From positions 57,254,547-57,318,546 of the forward strand of contig CM060194.1 in NCBI GenBank assembly GCA_030549335.1: DNA of 64,000 bases, read 5' to 3'. The translations under genes were made by a program, and so were the position numbers. This stretch comes from Pontederia crassipes (lineage: Eukaryota; Streptophyta; Magnoliopsida; Commelinales; Pontederiaceae). The number at the start of each line of letters is the position of its first letter. Positions within the stretch are counted from its first letter, which is position 1. The notes below the pieces were generated by a model. That model was not told the origin of the DNA and made no database searches. It worked only from the letters and a program-made list of their open reading frames with translations. Below are positions 56,408 through 64,000 of this stretch, piece after piece.

Positions 56408-57756
56408 CTTGCCAAGAAGATGAGGCTGCGGCTCGGAGAGGTATACGCCTCTGTTTCTTTGGCCACTTATGATCTCAAGTACTAAGACCCCAAAGCTGAA
56501 GACGTCCGACTTGACAGAAAAATATCCATCCATCGCATACTCCGGTGACATGTATCCACTGCATGGACAAATATGCGCTGCATCTTTAGTAATCCTCAAG
56601 TACGTATCGAATCTGTTTTCATGTGATAAAGTCAAGACTTACTATGTCCCTACAACTTTTTTTGTCCTGGCCTTCGCATCGTTACCTTCAATCAGTCGTG
56701 CCAGGCCGAAGTCTGAGATTTTTGGATTCAATTCTTTGTCCAGAAGGATGTTGCTAGCTTTCAGGTCTCTGTGGATTATTCTGAACCAAGAGTCCTGATG
56801 TAAATACACCAGTCCCCTGGCAATTCCTGCTATGATGTTATAGCGAGCTTCCCACTACAGATGCATACCATTAGCTTTGTCTGCAGATATGATTAAGAAG
56901 TGTCAGAAGAAGCTGGTCTGAGACTTAACCAAGCCATGAGATATATAAATTATGATGCCAGTTCGTGATACTGACTGAAGAGAAAGTTATCCAAGCTTTT
57001 ATAAGGCATGTATTCATACACCAACAGCCTCTCATCTCTTGCAATGCAGCAACCGAGAAGCCTAACCAGGTTCCTGTGCTGAAGCTTAGAGATCAGGGTC
57101 ACCTCATTCTTGAACTCATCAGCGCCTTGGATCGAAGTCTTCGAGAGCCTCTTCACTGCTATCTCTTGTCCTTCTTTTAGTTTACCCTGCAAGTCGTTTC
57201 TTGATCTCAAACATCAGGAAACTAATAGTAACTTTTTTTTCGGTAAAACTAAAAGGACTAAAGTAGCATCATCATCGCCTTATTGAAATCAAATACATAT
57301 ATTTGAGATAATTTGATGATCTGGTGGCCAAAGATGCTCATGTTATTCTTGTTCAATTACGCACAGGGAATTCAATGAACTTACTTTGTACACAAATCCA
57401 AAGCCACCCTCACCAAGCTGGTTTTCATGCGAAAAGTTATCAGTCGCTGCTGATATAGTATCAAAATCAAATAACGGCAGTTCAAGGTCTCTGCTTTCGT
57501 CGATACATTGTTCTGTATAATGTTCCATATGTCAATAATATGAAAAACGAAATATCAAATTATTTAAGGCGATGCAGTTAAAATTTTCAACTGGAAAACA
57601 GAATCAACATGTATAAATATATACCCTGTTTACTTTGAAACTTCCTCCGCAAGAAGAAAGCAACCAAAAGAAATGCAGCGATGCCAACGACAAGGGATAC
57701 CGCTGTAGTAATGATCAGCTTGTTCTTGCTTGATTTGTTGGATGTGGATGCGATAG
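56408..57756 (-). pseudogene. Gene B exons 2-6: transmembrane and kinase N-lobe to activation segment
   Basis: Exon 2 retains the transmembrane helix. Exon 3 has GEGGFG, exon 4 has AVKRL, exon 5 has [14 protein letters not shown] and SDFGLAR, and exon 6 is identical in protein to gene A across [11 protein letters not shown]. Only exon 5 has a stop (CTG TAG TGG, where gene A has CTG AAG TGG). All splice sites are still canonical, so the kinase half decayed later or more slowly than exon 1. Confidence 0.9.
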
Positions 57757-57945
57757 CTGCAGGCACATAACAAAATGATGTTGTATGATTAGTGCACCAT
57801 GAGTAATTAAGAGAGGAAAAGACAAAAAAAAGAAACAATTAAATGCCTTCGAAAAAATTTCATCAAATATCTTTACTTTTTGTAACGATATCTCCAACCT
57901 TACTTTATAACAAAACTTGTTTGACCAATGCCTGTGAACTCACTC

Positions 57946-58564
57946 CTCCGTACAAGTAATTTGTTGACGTGACAATATTAAAAAAATAAATTTTAAAAAA
58001 TAATCATTAAAAAATAAAAAAATGGGCGCCGTCCTTGTCGGAGATGGGCGGCCGGCCTTTCTCACCTGTCAGCGGCGCGCAGCAGGAGGGCATCACCGGC
58101 AGCACTGCGACCAAATGCCCTCCGCCTTGGCTTCGACTGCGTAGTTGTTCAACATGAGGCCCCTGCGCCAGTGACTGGCAAGTTATTTGCACCTTGCTCG
58201 TCGGATCCATTGTGGCAAAGGTGATGAGAGCGATGGCAGCGGATGGTCCGCCGCCTCGGCGACGACCTGAGGTTTGGAATGTCGCTCCTTGGGGATCTCG
58301 GCGACGGGGACGCATCGAAGAAGCAGCCGGCGAAGGGTTCCTGGTGGTGTGTCGTTTCCTCTTTTTGCTTGTCGGCCATCATTGTTCTCCGCCGCCGACA
58401 AGTCATCATTCCTCCTTTTTCACTGCCAACGAGCAGCTGCTCGGGGGCGTCATCAACTTTCACCTCCTGAGATCACCCCCTTCTCGGCCACATTTCATTT
58501 TTATTTTTTAAAATATTATTTTATTTTATTTATATTGTTACGTCAACAAATTATTTACGTGGAG
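57946..58564. mobile_element. Long-TIR transposon with GC-rich core (Pack-MULE-like)
   Basis: AT-rich inverted repeats of about 55 bp: the left carries GTAATTTGTTGACGTGACAAT and the reverse complement of the right carries TAATTTGTTGACGTAACAAT, each continuing into AAATAAA runs. They enclose a sharply GC-rich core (about 58,022-58,498) open in several frames on both strands (up to 125 residues). Long TIRs around a GC-rich, gene-like insert are typical of Pack-MULEs. No transposase is present and I could not define the 9-bp target duplication. The source gene is not recognised. It lies in intron 1 of gene B. Confidence 0.65.
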
Positions 58565-59659
58565 AAGACAGAACATTGTTGCATAAGCACTAGTCGACAG
58601 CATAATTGGGAAAGAGTTGATCACCAAGGAAAAGGACATTTAGTGAAATAAATTAAAAGATAATGAACAATCTTGTTATAAAGTGAGTGAAAGAACTCAC
58701 ATGTTAGATGAGAGGGAAAAACGTATGTTTATCCATAAGTTAAATCTAATTGAGTAGTTATATGCCTATGCCTGATATGTTTCGTATAATATTTCAAGAC
58801 AATATGTTTCGTATAATATTTCAAGACAAGAGGATGGTTGTGCAAAAGATATGATGTAGTAGATCACTGTCAACTGACGAGATAACAGAACTACCAATCA
58901 ATTAATTATCGTTATTGCGATAGAAATAAAGTATTGTTTGAGTTGTAGAAAAAATCTCAGATCGTTTATTTTCCAAAATGTTAGTCCAATTTCTATTTTT
59001 CAGTATAAATTAAACTCATTTTATGACATTGGAATGCAAATAATAGAACTTACCTAATGTGATTAAAGGTGTCCTTATGCCACCCCTAAATTCTTTTGTC
59101 ACTCCTTTTAATCATTTTATCCTTTTAATATTACAAAAGGATCATGGCAAGTATAATATAAAATTTAAAGGAATCTGAAACGGTTTAACCCATCTCTCAT
59201 TCAGCATGACAGTTTGTTAGGCTTTAGTAATTCTTCTCTTTCAGTACTTTTAAAATAATTTTTCCATACTCATACGTGTGAGACCTAAAGGTAGTAATTT
59301 TAAGCAATGGGGTTAACCTCGATTGAGGGCTTAACATCGAATGATAAGCATTTTGACCTCGTTTAAAAAAATTCGAGTTCACAATCTACATAATATTTTC
59401 AGTAGAGTCTCACATGTGACTAAATAAAATCGATGCAAATTTTAAGGCCTTTTGAATGCAGGTTTAAAATTCTAGAATAAAAATGAGATAATCCATCATT
59501 TGCTCCCGCTCTCTTAATCATCCATCTGGAGCACCTTGCTCCCGCTGAAACATCGTATAGTTCTGACAAATTTTTCTTCCTACAATACTTAGGTTGGAAC
59601 CCACATGCCAAACACAAAGTTGTTCAGATAAAAAAATAGAAATAAGATTTTATTTTAAA

Positions 59660-60840
59660 CACTATTTTCATGGCAAACATTCATAATAAAAATGCACATT
59701 TTCGATAAAACAATTTTCGACGAACAAGAATTTTTCTTCGCATTTTTCGACAATATTTGTGATGGAAAGAAATTTTTTCGAAATACCGATGAGCAAAATA
59801 TTCTTCGCTAGCATCGACAATCAAATCCGTCAGTAATTTATTGATGGTCGTCGTTTTCAAAATTATTAACGAATAGGACATCCGTCGGTAACTCCGAAGG
59901 TTAAATCCTATCAAAGGTTAGATCCATCGATAATTTATTTATAATAAAATATATATAATATATATTTCTCTTTCTATATTTTCTTATATTCTTTCTTGTT
60001 ATATTAATAAAACAATATAATGAATAAGTTATCATTATTTTTCATTTTCTCTTAACTTTCTATAATATTTTATTCTTTTTACTCATTTGTTCACTTTATT
60101 GTTTCATTAATAATAGAATAAATCAAATGTATTATTCAAATTCGTAACATCTTTGAATTTGTTATATTATTTCGCCTTCAATTTCATAATATTTTTTCTT
60201 ATGTATGTATATATTATTCAGCAATACTTTACTTTTATCCTTTTAAAATAAGAAATGAAATTTATTTAATACAAAATTTATACTAATACTATATTTTAAC
60301 ATCTTAAAATTAGTTATTATATGATTAAAATTAGTTAGATCTTGGATAAGAAGTTAACATATTTTAACTTTGTTAAAATTTATTTATATTATGTTCTAAA
60401 TTTATCTATATGATCTATATCTATATGTATATTAAAGGAAAGAAAAATCTTAGGACAAAGTAGTTAAGTATTAAAACTATGTATTATATATTCATTTTTT
60501 GTCAATATCTAAATAATTCTTAAGCTGTTGGATTAGTTAAAATTAGATAAATATTTTTCATAATATGAATAATTTTAAAATCTATATATGGTAGATAATA
60601 TATTATGCAAATTATTAAAATAAACAATACAAATATTGAAAACTAGTTAAAGTTATTTTAGTCCCACTATAAGAGTTTGCAACATAAAAAACGAAAAGTA
60701 AAATTATATAAGAGGAAGAATTTATAATCTTGATGGATGCTTCTTTAATCATATCTAATAATATTAGAAGGTAAAAGATATTTATGTGTTATTTACTTAT
60801 TAAGTCAAGTATAATAATGATATATATACCATTATAATAC

Positions 60841-60874
<34 letters not shown>

Positions 60875-61849
60875 GTATAAGTTTACTTATATAAATTTCT
60901 GAGAAGAGAAAATATTAAACAATTTAGAAATTTTATCATTTCATTGTTTAATTACAATTTTTTTAATAATTAAATAAATAAAAATAATGTTAACTTTTTA
61001 TAATAGTAAACTTTTTGTTAGGTACAACTTTCGAAATTACTGACAGGTAGAAATTTGTCAATAATTTTGAAAACTAAATTTGTCGAAAATATTAATGTTA
61101 AAATACTAAATACATACTTAAAATATATTGAATATGTCTTATTATAAATATAATTATCAATAGGTCTAAGCCTTTGAAATTATTGATAGATACAAATCCA
61201 CCTCTCCATCTCACTCTCTCTCATGGCGACCACCTCTCTCCTCTCTCTAGATTCTGGCAGCATGAACTCTCTCCATCTTCACTCACTCTCTTGACTCCAG
61301 CAACCACCCTATCTCCAGTGAAAGCGAAGCGACTTCGATCTCCCTCTCTCTCAACTTTGACAGTCTAGTTGTTGGATCCGGCACCAAGTAGTTGTTGGAT
61401 CCGGCACTAAGTGGCCAGATCCGATGGCTGGTGGCCCAGGACCAACAACTACTTCCTCCCCCTCTTCATCTCCCTCTCTCTCGGCAAGATTGGCAGCCAA
61501 CGATTGGATCCAATCGTTGGCGTCTGATTTTTACATTTTAAACAAAGGTTTCCGAAGGGTGTACCCATTGAAAAGTTCGATGGGATGACTCGGAACGTCC
61601 GACAGAAGATGCTAGTTGGATCTTCCGACGGGTCCTCTCGTCGGACTTTTCGATGGTCGACGCCCGTTGGAAGTTCCATCGAACATTCTGTCGTCAGACG
61701 AAATAACCATGGAAATTTCTTAAGGACGGCAGCTCTCGTCGAAAAATCATTAGCAACAAACGATTTTTTGACAACCGTGGTTCCATCGAAAAAGTCAAGT
61801 TTCCGACGAATTTCATGAGATTTTCGACGGATAAATGGTAAAACTATTG
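59660..61849. mobile_element. Probable degenerate CACTA-like element in gene B intron 1
   Basis: The left end, CACTATTTTCATGG, is followed by TTTTCGACGA-type words. The right end, as reverse complement, reads CAATAGTTTTACC and then ATCCGTCGAAAATC. CGACGG/CCGTCGG-like motifs are dense near both ends (59,700-59,930 and 61,580-61,830), as in the element at 2683-4376. The middle is AT-rich, with a pyrimidine-rich patch at 61,200-61,480. The tips are not perfect inverted repeats and the flanks (AAA, TAA) match only partly. Confidence 0.5.
60840..60877. repeat. (AT)n followed by (GTAT)n microsatellite
   Basis: About 12 AT units followed by four GTAT units, read directly. Confidence 0.9.
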
Positions 61850-62364
61850 TAATGTTGCCAACTTATATAAATTTTATTAGGAGATTTAAAATTTTGGATA
61901 TTAAAATGTTTAACGATGCAATATGGCTAACTTTGTATAATATTAGTGTAAATATTTACTCATTTAAATTAATTAAAGAGTCTAAATACATAGCATTTGA
62001 AAACATAATAATGACCATAATTAAAATAACTAGAAGATAGTCTCATTAACACATTAAATATAAAATACTAACAAAATATAAGAAAATATTTTTTAATGTT
62101 GCATAAAAATCAAAGAATAACTGTTTAATAAAATCTAAAAGTTGATAAAAAAATCAAAATAAAGCTTAGTCTATTGGCATTGGCAGCTGAGAAATTGCAC
62201 TTGCTTTTGAACAGTTGGTGAAATTACTACCACAAGTTGCCATATGCATCTTTAAAAGTCCTTATCTTAATCGATGTTTGTAAAATCGAAAATGTTAAAA
62301 AAAAGAAAGTAAAATAAAAAAATAAGAAGAAAATACTTAGTGCACAAGCAGTTCATTAACGTAC

Positions 62365-63457
62365 CGAGATCCTTGGCGGCCACCCGAATGAAGAGATCCT
62401 GACCGGCGCTGGCAAACACTCTGACGTCGACGAGCCCTCCGGCAGTGCCCCAGAATATGCACCCAATCCCGCTGCTTATGTTTGTTGGAGTTGGTGAATA
62501 CTTCAGGGCCTCTTGTTTCTCACACCGGGTTCGCCCACGTGAGCTTAGGGGAATCTGAGTATTATCCATTTAACAGTATTGCTGGCGTACGAACGAAAGG
62601 GGGGGTTCGGAGGGCCCCGCCCCCCGACGGCGGGGGTTCGGAGGTTCGGGGGCAGCGCCCCCGAAATCTAGACGGATTTTGGACTTTTGTTTAGCCGGCC
62701 CGTGTAGTTCGGATTAGGTTTTTTCTCTATTTGTTTGGGTTTTAAACCCGGTTTGAAGAGGCTATTAATAGCCTAATTTCTGATATAATCTGTGTGACGG
62801 CTGTAAACCTAAATGATATAGTGGAACCTCTTTGCAGGACGTAGCCCTCATCTCAAGGGTGAACCTGGGTAAATTTGTGTCTCCTCTATTTTTCACCCAT
62901 GATGTCCACTTGCGGTCGAGGCCGGTCCTTAAATTCCACCCGAGCTTCTGGCCAGATAGGACCGTGTCCGTCGGTGGTCGAAGCTCTGCCATGCAAAGCC
63001 ATCGGGGTCGACGTCGTCGCCGATGCTGCGGCTGTCGAGATCCTTCACTATGAAATTTCCATTGTCCAGCAGCTGCGCCTCCGGGTTCGCGAGGGCCTAC
63101 GGCTCCGAGGATCAGACGACACGACGGTCGAGTCGCCGTCGGTTACGAGGAGCGTTCCGTTCGCCGTCATCGACAGGTTGCCGCCACGATCGAAGACCGC
63201 CTGCGGTTTGCTACCTAGACGACCGTCTGGACGGGGATATTGTGATACCAAATGCCCACATAGAGATTGGTGGAGTTGGCAGGGTTGAAGAAGCCGAGCT
63301 CGAAGGTTTGGTTGGCCGAGATTATGGTCCGGCCGTCGGCGAGGGGTTGGATTGGGGTTAAAGTGTCGCCTCCAATGGCGCCGGTCGACGGCGAGAGAAC
63401 TATGGAGGCGACGAAGAGCACAGAGAAGACGAGGTGAAGCTGCTTGTTGCTCATCAT
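62365..63457 (-). pseudogene. Gene B exon 1, broken by stop, frameshifts and an LTR fragment
   Basis: The start ([11 protein letters not shown]..., signal peptide, [11 protein letters not shown]) is clear and open to the TAG at 63215. Lectin sequence continues in shifted frames to about 62,897 (RTGLDRKWTSW). After the LTR block, the 3' end of the exon (SSGIGCIFWGTAGGLVDVRV) resumes at 62480 and reaches the same GTACGT donor as gene A. The part equal to gene A 20,370-21,003 (S-locus, EGF-like and most of PAN) is gone. Confidence 0.9.
62481..62896 (+). mobile_element. LTR fragment (copia-type) replacing part of gene B exon 1
   Basis: Begins TGTTGGAGTTGG, the common start of plant copia LTRs. 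Near its right side it has GCAGGACGTAGCCCTCATC...GGGTGAACC, a U5 signature of such LTRs. A GGGGGTTCGGAGG/CCCCGCCCCC patch lies in the middle. The expected TCCAACA end is missing, and gene sequence resumes directly at CCATGATGTCCAC. The matching 640 bp of gene A (about 20,363-21,003) are absent here. Confidence 0.65.
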
Positions 63458-64000
63458 GCCCAGCTTGACTTGGCTTCAAATTTCTGGTTCGCCCCATGTT
63501 AACACATTCGCATATAGATATAACGATATGCACCAAGCAAGTAGACTCATATTTTCTTTCGATTTAATATTCTACATCCAAAGAAAAATAAAAAAAAAAC
63601 AGTATGACGTAAACTTTGATTCTACCAAACTGGTTAGCAGATTATATCTTAGAATGGAAATGTTTCATAATAAAATTTGAAATTATATTTTGAGTATCTA
63701 AGATGTGAGTGACGCGTGATAAAATATTTGCGTGCAAAATATTACATTATTTTCTGTGTGAATATATGTGTAAAAGTTAAGATTATCATGCATATCATTG
63801 TTTTTCATATCAAAATAAAAAAATTTGCGATAGGTCGAGATTCTCTCCAACTTCTTTTCCTTTTTGGATCCTTTCTACTGTCCTTTTCTGACATCATTCT
63901 ACTTTGTCACACGTTAAATGAAAATTTTCCTTTTGAAAAAGACATGAATGGGAAGACGACAATTGATTCAAAGCCAATTAATTATTCATACTCATCATGA
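63458..64000 (-). promoter_or_regulatory. 5' flank of gene B, homologous to that of gene A
   Basis: Shares ordered blocks with 21568-22090, including GTGAGTGACGCGTGATA (about 63,705) and GTTAAATGAAAATTTTCC (about 63,912). Spacing between blocks differs through small insertions and deletions. The duplication therefore reaches at least 0.5 kb upstream and probably continues beyond the window. A minus-strand TATA box is not assigned. Confidence 0.55.

Larger units (their letters stand above)
49649..63457 (-). pseudogene. Gene B: S-receptor-like kinase pseudogene, tandem copy of gene A
   Basis: Same seven-exon plan as gene A. Exons 2-6 have identical lengths (132, 128, 211, 238 and 151 nt) and splice positions: 57756-57625, 57512-57385, 57186-56976, 56880-56643 and 56558-56408. 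Exon 7 is 49948-49649. Exon 1 is broken into 63457 to about 62897 and 62480-62365. Lesions seen directly: TGG to TAG in exon 1 (63215-63217); a 4-bp loss, a gain of about 5 bp and a 1-bp loss nearby; about 640 bp of exon 1 replaced by an LTR fragment; and AAG to TAG in exon 5 (56855-56857), before the HRD motif. Introns 1 and 6 carry large insertions. A functional receptor is excluded; a short kinase fragment or non-coding transcript is not. Confidence 0.92.

Noticed and set aside
58007-58651. Multiple open frames of 70-125 residues on both strands
   Set aside because: They arise from the GC-rich core of the TIR element. I cannot choose a real frame, so none is called as a gene.

Overview
The window is nuclear DNA of a flowering plant. 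The only host genes I recognise are two copies of a plant G-type lectin S-receptor-like kinase, both on the minus strand. Their first exon is strikingly GC-rich against a very AT-rich background, which fits a monocot (commelinid) better than a eudicot; this is an inference, and I cannot name the species. I see no bacterial or organellar genes, rRNA, tRNA or CRISPR.

Layout. 1-8.3 kb is AT-rich spacer holding a non-autonomous CACTA transposon (2683-4376, TTA target duplication) and a decayed LTR-like block. 8.3-14.3 kb is a LINE (LINE1, plus strand). 14772-21567 (minus) is gene A, an apparently intact seven-exon receptor kinase predicted at 826 residues; all splice sites and phases fit, and the kinase motifs are present. 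22247-30316 is a complete but dead Ty3/gypsy LTR retrotransposon with a GGTCC target duplication; its two LTRs carry different later insertions. 30.3-38.7 kb is old LTR-like debris with a second CACTA element (34270-35395). 38.8-49.2 kb is an old minus-strand LINE (LINE3) split by a three-LTR Ty1/copia array (41960-48371).

49649-63457 (minus) is gene B, a second copy of the same receptor kinase that is now a pseudogene. It has stop codons in exons 1 and 5, frameshifts, and about 640 bp of exon 1 replaced by an LTR fragment. It also carries a LINE (LINE2, 50003-56345) in intron 6, itself hit by a hAT MITE (50312-50844), and intron 1 holds two further TIR-type elements, one with a GC-rich core like a Pack-MULE.

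The two receptor-kinase copies share exon structure, exon lengths and upstream sequence, so they are a tandem duplication with one surviving and one dying copy. The rest is mostly transposons nested in transposons, and paired copies let several insertion events be read against their empty sites. I found no convincing new biological system; the strongest leads are the duplicated receptor-kinase locus and a few unusual transposon structures.
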